The position numbers and the translations under genes were made by a program. Below the pieces are notes generated by a model. It saw only the letters and a program-made list of their open reading frames with translations, searched no databases and was not told the origin of the DNA. A stretch of 64,000 nucleotides of DNA from Clostridia bacterium (GTDB taxonomy: Bacteria; Bacillota; Clostridia; UBA1212): positions 1 through 64,000 of the forward strand of contig JAFSVU010000008.1 of NCBI GenBank assembly GCA_017444825.1. The letters are read 5' to 3'. How positions within the stretch are numbered: the stretch's first letter is position 1; each line of letters opens with the position of its first letter. This document shows, one piece after another, positions 52,888 through 61,864 of the stretch.

Positions 52888-53539
52888 GGTCCTTAAACAG
52901 CTTGAGATAATAAACAACGTACAGGATCAGAGATACCGTTATCGAGAATATCGAAAGGCACGTCAAAGACAGCGCAATAACGTTCGCAACGTTCACGGGG
53001 AAAAGCCTTCCGAACACCAGCAGGAACATAACGGAGCCCTCCACGATGACCGTATTTACTTTTCCGTACCATTTGGCGCTGGAATAGTGGGCAGTCCTCT
53101 TCTTCAAGATCGTTCCGAATATGATCATGACTATTTCCCTGATCACAAATGCGACGATCACAAAGATCAGAAACCAGTAGGTGAAAGTCAGACATATCAT
53201 CAGCGCGCCCTGGGTAAACTTATCAGCCACCGGATCAATGAGCTTTCCGAACTCCGACGTCATGTTGAATTTCCGTGCGATTATACCGTCGACTATATCA
53301 GAAACAACGGAGACGGCAAACAAAATGATAGACAAAGTGTAATTTTGTTTGAACACGTAAGCCCATATTATGACCGGGATAAGTGCAAGTCTGAAAAAAC
53401 TGATAATATTCGGTATGGTCAGTATCTTATTGGGAGCCACATCCGAACGCAGTTCCTTTTCTTTGGGAACATCGATCACGTTATTCTGTCCGTTCTCTTC
53501 CGCAGATCCGGTTTTTTCTTTAGGGTTGCAGTTTTCCAT
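52856..53539 (-). CDS. pgsA: CDP-diacylglycerol-glycerol-3-phosphate 3-phosphatidyltransferase
   Basis: 227 residues. It makes phosphatidylglycerol phosphate, the first committed step to phosphatidylglycerol. The CDP-alcohol phosphotransferase motif DG-x2-AR-x8-G-x3-D-x3-D is visible in SDIVDGIIARKFNMTSEFGK followed by LIDPVADK. About six membrane helices are present. The first 38 residues before NKILTIPNIISFFRLALIPV are a charged extension. ATG 53539 follows AAAGGAGG. It is the first gene of the long minus-strand unit down to scpB. Confidence 0.93.
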   Translation of the reverse strand: MENCNPKEKTGSAEENGQNNVIDVPKEKELRSDVAPNKILTIPNIISFFRLALIPVIIWAYVFKQNYTLSIILFAVSVVSDIVDGIIARKFNMTSEFGKLIDPVADKFTQGALMICLTFTYWFLIFVIVAFVIREIVMIIFGTILKKRTAHYSSAKWYGKVNTVIVEGSVMFLLVFGRLFPVNVANVIALSLTCLSIFSITVSLILYVVYYLKLFKDHENKEVRATE

Positions 53540-53647
53540 CGGATATCCTCCTTTGCAACGCCGAGTATTATATTATAAAATAAAACTCTTTTCCAGCCTT
53601 ATTTTCTCCTGCGCCCGGTTTTGAAAGCCTTAAAAGCCCTTTTCCGC

Positions 53648-53676
53648 TTGCTTTCGAAGACACCTGACTGTATAAT
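53648..53676 (+). promoter_or_regulatory. Promoter of the three-gene sugar operon
   Basis: TTGCTT (53648-53653), 17 bases, TATAAT (53671-53676). A GGAGG site precedes ATG 53750. It is divergent from pgsA. Confidence 0.6.
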
Positions 53677-53749
53677 CAGATTGCAGATAATATGAATTCC
53701 GGAACGCATTTGATCAATCGTACTGCCGCCCGGAAAAACGGAGGTTAAC

Positions 53750-54604
53750 ATGAAATATTTCCACATTGGCGCGATGGCCGACAGCTTCAGACTGCCAGCA
53801 AAGGAAGCTCTCCTTAAAGTCAAAGAAGTTGGAGCCGAAGGTTATCAGATATATGCCAGCAACGGTTCTTTTGCCCCTGAAAATCTGGATAAAAACGCAA
53901 GGTCGGAGTTTAAGAAATACTCGGACAGCCTGGGACTTACGATCTCCGCCCTCTGCGGCGACCTTGGGAGAGGTTATTATGACCGGGAATACAATAAAGT
54001 GCTGGTCGAAAAGTCAAAGCACATACTTCAGCTTGCGGCAGACCTTGACACGCATGTAGTCACCACTCACATTGGCGTCGTTCCCGAAAACATGAACGGA
54101 GAGAGGTTTGAGATAATGCATGACGCATGTCTTGAGCTTGCAAAGGCGGCGGACAATATAGGAGTGAAGTTTGCTGTGGAGACGGGCCCCGAGACGTCCG
54201 CGACCCTCAAAAGATTCCTCGATACTTTGAATTCAAAAGGCGTCAGTGTAAATCTTGACCCGGCAAATCTTGTGATGGTCACCGGAGACGATCCGGTACA
54301 GGCGGTTTACAATCTGAAGGACTACATTGTCCACACCCACGCCAAGGACGGAAAGATGCTGACCAAGGGCGATCCCGAGATAATCTACGGGCTGAAGCCT
54401 GCGCCGGAAGGCGGTATTCCCGCCCCGTTCATTGAAGTGCCCCTTGGCGAAGGAAGCGTCGACTTCCCGAGATACCTTGCGGCATTGCATGACATTGGTT
54501 TCAACGGATTCCTGACCATAGAAAGAGAGGTCGGCGAAGATCCGGCGAAGGACATTGCCATGGCAGTCGGGTTCCTGAAAAAAACAGTTGAAAGTCTTAA
54601 TTAA
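53750..54604 (+). CDS. Sugar phosphate isomerase/epimerase family protein (first of two)
   Basis: 284 residues of the xylose-isomerase-like TIM-barrel (AP endonuclease 2) superfamily. Candidate metal ligands are visible at strand ends: VTTHIGVVPE, FAVETGPET (Glu), NLDPANLVM (Asp), VHTHAKDGKM (His, Asp) and LTIEREVGEDP (Glu). Members isomerise or epimerise keto sugars and inositol derivatives. It is first in an operon with a Gfo/Idh/MocA dehydrogenase (20-base gap) and a second isomerase, a set typical of sugar or inositol breakdown by oxidation-isomerisation. The substrate is unknown. Confidence 0.88.
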   Translation: MKYFHIGAMADSFRLPAKEALLKVKEVGAEGYQIYASNGSFAPENLDKNARSEFKKYSDSLGLTISALCGDLGRGYYDREYNKVLVEKSKHILQLAADLDTHVVTTHIGVVPENMNGERFEIMHDACLELAKAADNIGVKFAVETGPETSATLKRFLDTLNSKGVSVNLDPANLVMVTGDDPVQAVYNLKDYIVHTHAKDGKMLTKGDPEIIYGLKPAPEGGIPAPFIEVPLGEGSVDFPRYLAALHDIGFNGFLTIEREVGEDPAKDIAMAVGFLKKTVESLN

Positions 54605-54624
54605 CACTAACAGGAGATAAAGAT

Positions 54625-55698
54625 ATGGAAAAAATCAAAGTCGGTATAGTCGGAAACGGCGGTATCAGCGGTGTTCATGTGCAGGGTTATCAGGCGATCC
54701 CCGACAGAGCCGAGATATACGCTTTATGTGATATCAACAAGGAAAGAGCCCTCGCGCTTGCGAAGAGACTCGGTGTGCCCGAGGAGAGAGTGTTCGATAA
54801 CGTTTATGACATGGTAAAGCTTGATGAGCTTGATGCGGTGGACGTATGCACCTGGAACAACGGCCACGCAGACTGCACCATCGCGGCTCTGAACGCCGGA
54901 AAGCACGTGCTCTGCGAAAAACCGATGGCCATGAACGCAAAGCAGGCCATTGCCATGAAGGAAGCCGCGGATAAAAACGGAAAGCACCTTCAGATAGGCT
55001 TCGTCAGACGTTTCGGAAATGACATGGAGGTCTTAAAGAATATTGAAGCCGACGGCTGGTTCGGTGATCTGTACTACGCGAAAGTCAACTACACCAGACG
55101 AAACGGATGCCCCGGCGGATGGTTCTCGGACAGTTCCAGATCCGGCGGCGGTCCTCTTATCGACCTTGGCGTGCACGTGATCGATTTTTCCCGCTATCTC
55201 ATGGGAAATCACAAGCCCGTGTCAGTGTACGGCGTAACTTTTGATAAGCTTAAGAACAGGCCAGACGTCAGAAAGGCCGGCGGTTACATTTCCACGGATG
55301 CAGGCTCTAAGGAGATATATGACGTCGAGGATCTGGCGGTAGGTCTCATCAGATTCGACAACGGTTCGGTCATTTCCATCGATGCCGCCTTCTCTCTCAA
55401 CCAGGCCGGCGATAAGGGCGACATGGAATTCTTCGGGACAAAAGCAGGCGCCAAGATCACAAATCAGGTGGAACTCTTCTCTTCCATGAGCGGCTACATG
55501 ACAAATACGCAGCTGGCTTACCCCACCTCCTTCGATTTCGTACACTCTTTTAATAGCGAGATCAAACATTTCATCGACTGCATAACCGTTCCCGGAACAA
55601 AATGCATAGCCCCCGCAGAGGACGGCGTTGTGCTGATGAAGATACTTGACGGTCTCTACGAGTCAGCAAAGACAGGCCATGAGGTCATAATCGACTGA
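54625..55698 (+). CDS. Gfo/Idh/MocA family oxidoreductase
   Basis: 357 residues. An N-terminal NAD(P)-binding Rossmann fold has VGIVGNGGISGVHVQGY, and the family's EKP motif is at HVLCEKPMAMN (about residue 95), with lysine acting in catalysis. The C-terminal alpha/beta domain has IGFVRRFGNDM, GGGPLIDLGVHVIDFSRYLM and a closing EDGVVLMKILDGLYESAKTG. It oxidises or reduces a sugar-type hydroxyl. It lies between two TIM-barrel isomerase genes, with one base separating it from the second, which indicates a shared pathway. Confidence 0.93.
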   Translation: MEKIKVGIVGNGGISGVHVQGYQAIPDRAEIYALCDINKERALALAKRLGVPEERVFDNVYDMVKLDELDAVDVCTWNNGHADCTIAALNAGKHVLCEKPMAMNAKQAIAMKEAADKNGKHLQIGFVRRFGNDMEVLKNIEADGWFGDLYYAKVNYTRRNGCPGGWFSDSSRSGGGPLIDLGVHVIDFSRYLMGNHKPVSVYGVTFDKLKNRPDVRKAGGYISTDAGSKEIYDVEDLAVGLIRFDNGSVISIDAAFSLNQAGDKGDMEFFGTKAGAKITNQVELFSSMSGYMTNTQLAYPTSFDFVHSFNSEIKHFIDCITVPGTKCIAPAEDGVVLMKILDGLYESAKTGHEVIID

Positions 55699-55699
55699 T

Positions 55700-56551
55700 A
55701 TGAAAACATCTATTAACACTTACAGCTTCGGAAGAGTCAGGAATGCGGCAGGTGATCCGCTCACAATGCCGGAAATGGCCGATCACGCCAGGGCCTTTGG
55801 CTTTGACGCAATTGAATTTGTGGGACTTTGTATACCCGAAGGCATGGACACCGACCTTCCGGGGTTTGCGGAATACATGAAGAAATACTGCGCAAACATT
55901 GGTCTCGGGATATCCGCCTATACGGTCGGCGCAGATTTTCTGGCCCCCGGAAACGTGGATCGTCTGAAAAAAGAGGTGGAGATCGCCGCAGCTCTCGGCG
56001 CCCCTCTCATGAGGCACGATATCACGTTTGCCGCACCTGAAGGAAAAACGTATTTTGATCTGATCCCTCAGTTTGCCAAAGACATAACCGAGATCACCGA
56101 GTATGCGAGAACGCTCGGAGTAAAAACGTGTACAGAGAACCATGGCTATTTTTCCCAGGATTCGGACAGAGTCACGGCCCTTTGCAAAGCCGTTAACAAT
56201 GACAACTTCGGTCTTCTGGTGGACTTTGGAAACTTCATGTGCGCAGATCAGATCTCAACGGAAGCGGTCAAAGAGGCTGCGCCGTATGCGATCCACGTAC
56301 ATGCAAAGGATTTCAAATATGTTTCAAAAGAGGAATCGCCCGAACCTCCCGCAGGATATTTCAACACAAGAGCGGGAAACCATATAATGGGCTGCGCTCT
56401 GGGAGACGGCGTTGTAGACGTCAGAAAATGCGTGGGAATAATGAAAGCTCAAAACTATGACGGCTATATCACCGTCGAGTACGAAGGTCCCTTCGGCGAC
56501 CCCGTAGAGGAGATAAAAAAAGGACTCCGTTTTTTGAAGTCCTGCTTTTAA
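55700..56551 (+). CDS. Sugar phosphate isomerase/epimerase family protein (second)
   Basis: 283 residues of the same TIM-barrel superfamily as the first gene of the operon but only distantly similar. Metal-site candidates are VKTCTENHGYFSQ (Glu), GLLVDFGNFM (Asp), IHVHAKDFKYV (His, Asp) and GYITVEYEGPFGDP (Glu). ATG 55700 lies one base after the dehydrogenase stop. A strong terminator follows at 56578. Two different isomerases flanking one dehydrogenase suggest a reversible oxidation-epimerisation route; the sugar is not identifiable. Confidence 0.88.
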   Translation: MKTSINTYSFGRVRNAAGDPLTMPEMADHARAFGFDAIEFVGLCIPEGMDTDLPGFAEYMKKYCANIGLGISAYTVGADFLAPGNVDRLKKEVEIAAALGAPLMRHDITFAAPEGKTYFDLIPQFAKDITEITEYARTLGVKTCTENHGYFSQDSDRVTALCKAVNNDNFGLLVDFGNFMCADQISTEAVKEAAPYAIHVHAKDFKYVSKEESPEPPAGYFNTRAGNHIMGCALGDGVVDVRKCVGIMKAQNYDGYITVEYEGPFGDPVEEIKKGLRFLKSCF

Positions 56552-56577
56552 AGCCTGTTTATATAAGGCTGTTTTTA

Positions 56578-56612
56578 AGAGCTGTTTCCGATCTCAGGAG
56601 ACGGCTCTTTTT
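56578..56612 (+). terminator. Terminator of the sugar operon, overlapping the recN end
   Basis: AGAGCTGTTTCC (56578-56589) pairs with GGAGACGGCTCT (56597-56608) with two G-T pairs, then TTTT. The recN stop (56594) lies inside the hairpin. A smaller AGCC/GGCT hairpin with GTTTTT precedes it at about 56552-56576. Confidence 0.8.
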
Positions 56613-58318
56613 CTCATCCTTTCGATCAGTTCAATACTGTGTATCCTTGTGATACCTGTACCGTCGCCGCTGCCGTCAAGCAACCGTCCGACTTCTTTGA
56701 TCTTCCCTTCTTCATCGAGAATTTCGGCTTCGGTCCTGACATGGTCGTCATCCATGTCCTTTCCGACAAATATGTTTCTGTCGGATATGGCGGCGATAGG
56801 CGCAAGGTGGGTGACGCATATAAGCTGGTGGCCCCGGCTGACCCGGTAGAATTTTTCCGCAACCGAAGCCGCGGCAGAACCGCTTATGCCTGTATCTATC
56901 TCATCAAATATCAGAACGGGTATCATGTCCACGTCCGCAAGACACGATTTTATCGCAAGCATTATCCTTGAAAGCTCGCCGCCGGACGCGATCCTGCTGA
57001 GAGGTTTCGGATCCTCACCCGGATTTGCGCTGATCAGAAACTCCACGCCGTCAAGGCCGTTCTCTTTAAAATCGGGTGTGTCGCCGTCAAAGCTTTCAAA
57101 ATCGACCACGAATCTCACCTTGTTCATTTCAATATCCGCAAGTGCCTTTACGACACCCCTTGTCAAAACTTCTGCGGCTTTTTTTCTCATTTCACGAAGG
57201 ATGTAAGCTTTTTCTTTAAGCTCTTTGATCTCCTTCTCCGACTTCTTCAGGAGCTCCTTCGCAGTCTCTTCGGAAGAAAGAAGCTTATCAAGCTTTTCCT
57301 CAGCTTCGGCTTTAAAAGCGATAATATCGTCGACTGTCCTCCCGTATTTTCTCTTAAGGTCGTAAATCAGATCTATCCTCTGTTCCACTTCTTTCGCTTC
57401 TTCCTCGTCAAAGCCCGCATTTTCAAGCTCCGCGGAAAGGTCGCCTGCGGCGTCATCAAGGATAAAGTACGCCTCTTTCAGCCTCTTTGCGATATTGCCG
57501 AATTTATCGGAAAATTTTTCTATGGACGAAAGCCTTGTTGCCGCGTCGTCCACCTGCGAGCAGGCACCGGAGCCCGAATCATAATCGCCTTTTCCTTCCA
57601 AAAGGCTTAAAGCCTCACCGAGGGCCATTGTGATCTTTTCGGAATTGTCGATGATCTTCTGCCTCGCCTCAAGCTCCTCATCCTCGCCCTTTTTAAGCGC
57701 AGCGGATGATATCTCGCCCACCTGAAACGTTAGAAGATCTATAAGCTGTGCTCTTCTCATTGGATCCACGTTCAGCTCGTCAACGAGTTTAAGGGTCTCC
57801 TTATGTTCATGCAGTTTATCCCTGTAATCCGCGAGTGCCCTGCCAAACTCCGGTCCCGCAAAAGCGTCGAGAAATCTGATATGGTTTTGAGAAGAAAGCA
57901 ACGAATGGGCATCGTGCTGGCCGTGGACGTCGCAAAGAACCTCGCCGAGCCTTTTAAGCGTCGAAACGGTGACCGGCCTGTCGTTGATCCTGCAAATGTT
58001 CTTGCCCTGTTCGGAAAAGCTTCTTGAAATTATGACCGTGCCGTCTTCCTCCGGCTCTATCCCTATATCGGAAAGAACCTCGTTTACCTTTGGCGTCTTT
58101 TGGTCGTCAACATTGAATATACCGGTGATCTCAGCGGCTGAGCTTCCCCGCCTTACTGTATCCCTGGTCATTTTTTCGCCCAGAAGATAACAGATCGAGT
58201 CAATGATAATGGATTTTCCGGCTCCTGTCTCACCGGTTATACAATTCATACCTGCCTCAAAATCGAATGAAATATGATCGATTATGGCAAGATTTTTAAC
58301 AGTGAGATAAGATAACAT
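56594..58318 (-). CDS. recN: DNA repair protein RecN
   Basis: 574 residues, an SMC-like ATPase active in double-strand break repair. Walker A is NCITGETGAGKSIIIDSICY (about residues 25-44), followed by SRSFSEQGKNICRINDRPVT and DVHGQHDAHSLL. The coiled coil spans about 160-370. ABC signature and Walker B are LSRIASGGELSRIMLAIKSC and VLIFDEIDTGISG. The start is 3 bases after the nadK stop, a pairing common in Bacillota. Length is typical. Confidence 0.96.
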   Translation of the reverse strand: MLSYLTVKNLAIIDHISFDFEAGMNCITGETGAGKSIIIDSICYLLGEKMTRDTVRRGSSAAEITGIFNVDDQKTPKVNEVLSDIGIEPEEDGTVIISRSFSEQGKNICRINDRPVTVSTLKRLGEVLCDVHGQHDAHSLLSSQNHIRFLDAFAGPEFGRALADYRDKLHEHKETLKLVDELNVDPMRRAQLIDLLTFQVGEISSAALKKGEDEELEARQKIIDNSEKITMALGEALSLLEGKGDYDSGSGACSQVDDAATRLSSIEKFSDKFGNIAKRLKEAYFILDDAAGDLSAELENAGFDEEEAKEVEQRIDLIYDLKRKYGRTVDDIIAFKAEAEEKLDKLLSSEETAKELLKKSEKEIKELKEKAYILREMRKKAAEVLTRGVVKALADIEMNKVRFVVDFESFDGDTPDFKENGLDGVEFLISANPGEDPKPLSRIASGGELSRIMLAIKSCLADVDMIPVLIFDEIDTGISGSAAASVAEKFYRVSRGHQLICVTHLAPIAAISDRNIFVGKDMDDDHVRTEAEILDEEGKIKEVGRLLDGSGDGTGITRIHSIELIERMRKRAVS

Positions 58319-58321
58319 ATA

Positions 58322-59158
58322 TCATTCCTCCGGGTCTCTGCTTTCGCCGAAAAGCTTACCTGCGACCGCCGAATAGAAGTTTGGCGGATCGATCCTCAGT
58401 ATTCGCATTTTATTTTCAGAGCATTCGCACCTTACCGTCTCTCCGGGCTCTATTTTTTCCGAAATATGTCCGTCGATAATAACTCTGATCTTTTTTGATT
58501 TGGCAACGGGCTGAACCGAAACAATACTCTCGGGCCTTGCGACTATGGTCCTGCTCCCCATTTTCTGAGAACAGATCGGGGTTATGAGTATTACGTCATT
58601 TCCGGGTTCTATTATCGGACCGCCTGCCGATAGCGAATAGGCAGTAGAGCCTGTTTGCGTGGCAACGATGATGCCGTCGCCCCTGTAGGTTCCCACATAT
58701 GAGCCGTTTACGTCCACAGCCAGGTGGCATGTATTTGCCTCGACTTCCCTTGTGACCACAGCGTCGTTTATGGCAAGTCCCAGGAACTTTTTCTCATCCC
58801 CTCTTATTCTCCACACGTCGAGAACGCTTCGCTCTTCGACCTTGTAGTCTCCTCTGCATATTCTGTCCACTGTGGTATCGATGGACCCCTTTTCAAACTC
58901 CGTCAAAAAACCAATGGTTCCAAGATTGAAGCCGAGCACCGGTGTGCCTCTTTTAAGAGACCTTCCCGCAACTCTCAGAAAAGTGCCGTCGCCCCCAATG
59001 CTTATAATGGCGTCGCATTTTTCATAAACGTCGCCGGAGTCCTCATTTTTACCGGCAATAAACACGCAAACGTCCCTTTTTCTGAAAGCTTCCGCCAGCT
59101 TGTCAAAATAGCCGGGGGCGTCCAGCTTTTTTTCGTTAACAACGATTCCGATATTCAT
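58322..59158 (-). CDS. nadK: NAD kinase
   Basis: 278 residues from ATG 59158, behind GGAGGTTTCTGAT; the longer frame adds 27 unrelated residues. It phosphorylates NAD to NADP. ISIGGDGTFLRVAGR is the GGDG phosphate-binding motif (about residue 56), LGFNLGTIGFLTEFE follows, and TQTGSTAYSLSAGGPII is the substrate loop. It lies 43 bases after the dCMP deaminase gene and 3 bases before recN. Confidence 0.96.
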   Translation of the reverse strand: MNIGIVVNEKKLDAPGYFDKLAEAFRKRDVCVFIAGKNEDSGDVYEKCDAIISIGGDGTFLRVAGRSLKRGTPVLGFNLGTIGFLTEFEKGSIDTTVDRICRGDYKVEERSVLDVWRIRGDEKKFLGLAINDAVVTREVEANTCHLAVDVNGSYVGTYRGDGIIVATQTGSTAYSLSAGGPIIEPGNDVILITPICSQKMGSRTIVARPESIVSVQPVAKSKKIRVIIDGHISEKIEPGETVRCECSENKMRILRIDPPNFYSAVAGKLFGESRDPEE

Positions 59159-59201
59159 ATCAGAAACCTCCGCCGATCTTCGAAAACACCTATTTCTACG
59201 A

Positions 59202-59690
59202 TCAATAACCCAGCTGACCTGACAGCGAGTCATCGTCAACTATCCATGTCTCAATGTCGATCACCCTGTAGTCGTTTTCAGTATCTCTGATGTACACAGT
59301 CTTTATACCCGCGTTTATTATCATTCTCTTGCACATGGAGCAACAGCAGGAATTGTTGACGTACTCTCCTGTGCCGACCTCAAGGCCCGTAAGGTATAGT
59401 GAAGCGCCCAGCATATCCCTTCTTGCCGCGGAGATGATGGCATTGGCTTCTGCGTGAACACTTCTGCAAAGCTCATACCTCTGCCCTCTCGGGATATTCA
59501 TCTGCTGGCGGATGCACACGCCAAGGTCATTGCAGTTTTTTCTGCCCCTCGGTGCACCCACGTAGCCCGTGGAAACGACCTCGTCATTTTTAACTATAAC
59601 TGCACCGTAAAGTCTTCTGAGGCATGTTCCCCTCTTTGAAACGACCTCGGCAAGGTCAAGATAGTAGTTGTTCTTGTCGCGTCTGTCCAT
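59202..59690 (-). CDS. comEB: dCMP deaminase, ComEB type
   Basis: 162 residues. It deaminates dCMP to dUMP for dTTP synthesis. Zinc ligands and the catalytic glutamate are in SVHAEANAI (His and Glu) and NNSCCCSMCKRMIINAG (Cys-x-x-Cys). The start LAEVVSKRGTCLRRLYGAVI fits the family. It is unusually cysteine-rich at the zinc site (SCCCSMC). It lies between the phosphodiesterase and nadK genes. No competence genes are in the window, so the symbol refers to the family only. Confidence 0.92.
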   Translation of the reverse strand: MDRRDKNNYYLDLAEVVSKRGTCLRRLYGAVIVKNDEVVSTGYVGAPRGRKNCNDLGVCIRQQMNIPRGQRYELCRSVHAEANAIISAARRDMLGASLYLTGLEVGTGEYVNNSCCCSMCKRMIINAGIKTVYIRDTENDYRVIDIETWIVDDDSLSGQLGY

Positions 59691-59723
59691 AAAAATCTCA
59701 CTTTCAATATACTTTTCCGTTAA

Positions 59724-60209
59724 TTATACACGTTTCAAAAAAGGCAGCGATCTTAGGCTTATCTCGGCTTTGCCGCCGCTTGTGGTGATCACCGCATAAT
59801 CGCCCCGGTTAAGTGCTCCCGGGTTTACTGCCGTGACACCCATGACCTGTGACTTTTTCTGAACATGAGTGTGTCCGTAAAGGGCTATTGAGCAGTTTTC
59901 GGAATAAGCATCGGAGCAAAGATCCGTCAGATCGTATCTCACGTTGTACCGGTCCCCGTGGGTAAGGAAAACCCTCACACCGCCTATAACCGCCACCTGC
60001 CTGTACACATATTCATCCAGATATTCGGTGTCGCAATTGCCCGTCACCAGGAAGGTATTGACGTTTCCCGGAAGTTCATAATCCCTGAATTCCAGAAAGT
60101 CCGAAAGACCGTCGCCAAGGAATATGACCGCGTCAGGCATCTCTATACCGAAGGCCTTCGATATAAGGCCTCCTTCGCCGTGGGAATCGGAAATGACCAA
60201 TACCTTCAT
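59724..60209 (-). CDS. YfcE/MJ0936-type phosphodiesterase
   Basis: 161 residues. The metallophosphoesterase core is complete: VISDSHG (metal site), FLGDGLSDF, VTGNCD, FLTHGDRY and ALYGHTHV. Small proteins of this type hydrolyse simple phosphodiesters with manganese; the physiological substrate is unclear. It lies 20 bases after rhaB and 33 before the dCMP deaminase gene. In contrast to the YhaO-like protein in this window, all metal ligands are present (the GNHD motif is GNCD, as in its subfamily). Confidence 0.9.
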   Translation of the reverse strand: MKVLVISDSHGEGGLISKAFGIEMPDAVIFLGDGLSDFLEFRDYELPGNVNTFLVTGNCDTEYLDEYVYRQVAVIGGVRVFLTHGDRYNVRYDLTDLCSDAYSENCSIALYGHTHVQKKSQVMGVTAVNPGALNRGDYAVITTSGGKAEISLRSLPFLKRV

Positions 60210-60229
60210 GTCTCAGGATTCTCCGGGTC

Positions 60230-61705
60230 TCAATGCTCTTTGGCCTGGAGGTCAAGAAGCTTCTCGTATGCGGCGTCCCACGCTGCCGTGTTTTCGGGAA
60301 GATAAGTCTCTATCGGGAAGGAGTTTCTGATGACATCCCTTGCCTGATCGATTCCGGCCACCTCGCCGAGAGCTATCAGCTGGCAACTGAGGTTTCCAAT
60401 GGCGGTAGCCTCAACAGGTCCCGCGTAAACAGGTCTTCCGATGGCATTGGCGGTGAATCTTGAAAGGATCTGGTTCTTTATTCCGCCGCCGACGATATTG
60501 AGCGAAGGCACCGGGGCGCCCGTGATCTCCTCGAGACCGATGATGCACTGCTTGTACTTGAGCGCAAGGCTCTCTTCCACGACCCTGATGATCTCGCCCT
60601 TGGTTTCGGGAACTCTCTGTCCGGTGCGTCTGCAGTAATCCTGAATCTTCTTAGGCATGTTAAAGGGGTCGAAAAAGTCCGGATGGTCCACGTCGATAAC
60701 GGCAATGAACGAATCCGCAGCATCCACCGCCTCGTTCATCTCTCCATAGGAAATAGCTTCGCCCTTCTTTTCCCAGTCTCTCATGCACTCGTTGTTGATC
60801 CAGAGACCCATTATGTTCTTGAGCAGTCTTACGTTGTTGTTGTAGCCGCCCTCATTGGTGTAGTTGAGGCTCCTTGTGGTCTCGTTGATTATAGGCTTGT
60901 CAAGCTCTATGCCGAGAAGCGACCAAGTACCGGAGCTGAGGAAAGCAGCGCCCTTTTCGGCATAAGGCACAGACATAACCGCCGCACCCGTATCGTGCTC
61001 TGCCACAGCGATCACCGGAATCGCACCTACGCCAAGCTCATCCTGCACGGACTTTGTCAAAGCGCCGATCTTGGTTCCAGCAGGAATGACGTCGGCAAGT
61101 ATATCCGTCCTGATGCCCAGCTTCTTAAGCATATCCCTTGCCCAGTCTTTTTTGTTGGGATCGTACATCTGGGACGTGGAGGTGATGGTATACTCGCAGT
61201 ACTTCTCGCCGGTGAGGAAATAGTTGAACAGATCCGGCACAAAAAGGAGCTTATCGGCAACATCCAGCATCGGATCGTTCTCCGCCTTCATCGCAAGAAG
61301 CTGATAAAGTGTATTGAACTTCTGGAAAGCGATTCCCGTGGTATTGTATATCTCCTCAGCAGAAAGAATGCCGCAGGCCTTCTCGATCATGCCGTCCGTT
61401 CTCGCGTCTCTGTAATGTACAGGGTTTCCGAGGAGCTTTCCGGTCTTCGAAATAAGGCCGAAATCAACGCCCCAGGTATCCACGCCAATGGAAGCAACAT
61501 CCTTGTCTCCGCCGTTAACGGTATTTATGATGCCCCTCTTGAGTTCATGGAAAAGTCTGAGAAAATCCCATGTGAAGGTGTCGTTCATCATAACGGGATC
61601 GCTGAGGAACCTGTGAGTTTCCCTCAGCATCAGCTTTTCGCCGTTGAACTCACCGAGGATCGATCTTCCGCTGCTTGCTCCATAATCAAATGCCAAAATC
61701 TTCAT
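60230..61705 (-). CDS. rhaB: Rhamnulokinase
   Basis: 491 residues of the FGGY sugar kinase family. It phosphorylates L-rhamnulose to rhamnulose 1-phosphate. FDYGASSGRSILGEF is the N-terminal phosphate loop; GVDTWGVDFGLI, AVAEHDTGAAVMSVP, FLSSGTWSLLGIELDKP and LNIVGGGIKNQILSRFTANA are typical RhaB motifs. No rhaA, rhaD or rhamnose transporter is in the window, so the rest of the pathway must lie elsewhere. It heads the run rhaB - yfcE - dCMP deaminase - nadK - recN. Confidence 0.93.
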   Translation of the reverse strand: MKILAFDYGASSGRSILGEFNGEKLMLRETHRFLSDPVMMNDTFTWDFLRLFHELKRGIINTVNGGDKDVASIGVDTWGVDFGLISKTGKLLGNPVHYRDARTDGMIEKACGILSAEEIYNTTGIAFQKFNTLYQLLAMKAENDPMLDVADKLLFVPDLFNYFLTGEKYCEYTITSTSQMYDPNKKDWARDMLKKLGIRTDILADVIPAGTKIGALTKSVQDELGVGAIPVIAVAEHDTGAAVMSVPYAEKGAAFLSSGTWSLLGIELDKPIINETTRSLNYTNEGGYNNNVRLLKNIMGLWINNECMRDWEKKGEAISYGEMNEAVDAADSFIAVIDVDHPDFFDPFNMPKKIQDYCRRTGQRVPETKGEIIRVVEESLALKYKQCIIGLEEITGAPVPSLNIVGGGIKNQILSRFTANAIGRPVYAGPVEATAIGNLSCQLIALGEVAGIDQARDVIRNSFPIETYLPENTAAWDAAYEKLLDLQAKEH

Positions 61706-61770
61706 ATCAACTTTCCTTTCATTTATCTGTATCCGGATATTTTCGTTTTTCCCTGTATATAGGTAATATT

Positions 61771-61864
61771 ATCTATTACTTTTTACCTGTTACTTATTAC
61801 TTAGGGCGGCACCCCTTGAACTCTTACTTCTTACCTGTTACTTATTACCTGAGCGGCACTCCCT
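61771..61864 (-). repeat. Two tandem composite heptad repeat units
   Basis: On the minus strand unit 1 is GAGTGCCGCTCAGGTAATAA, GTAACAGGTAAGAAGTAAGA and G; unit 2 is GGGTGCCGCCCTAAGTAATA, AGTAACAGGTAAAAAGTAAT and AG. Both start with GTGCCGC and continue as RRGTAAN heptads. The same composite occurs at 43522-43626. Unit 1 encodes the last residues and stop of the acyl-CoA synthetase gene. Confidence 0.7.
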
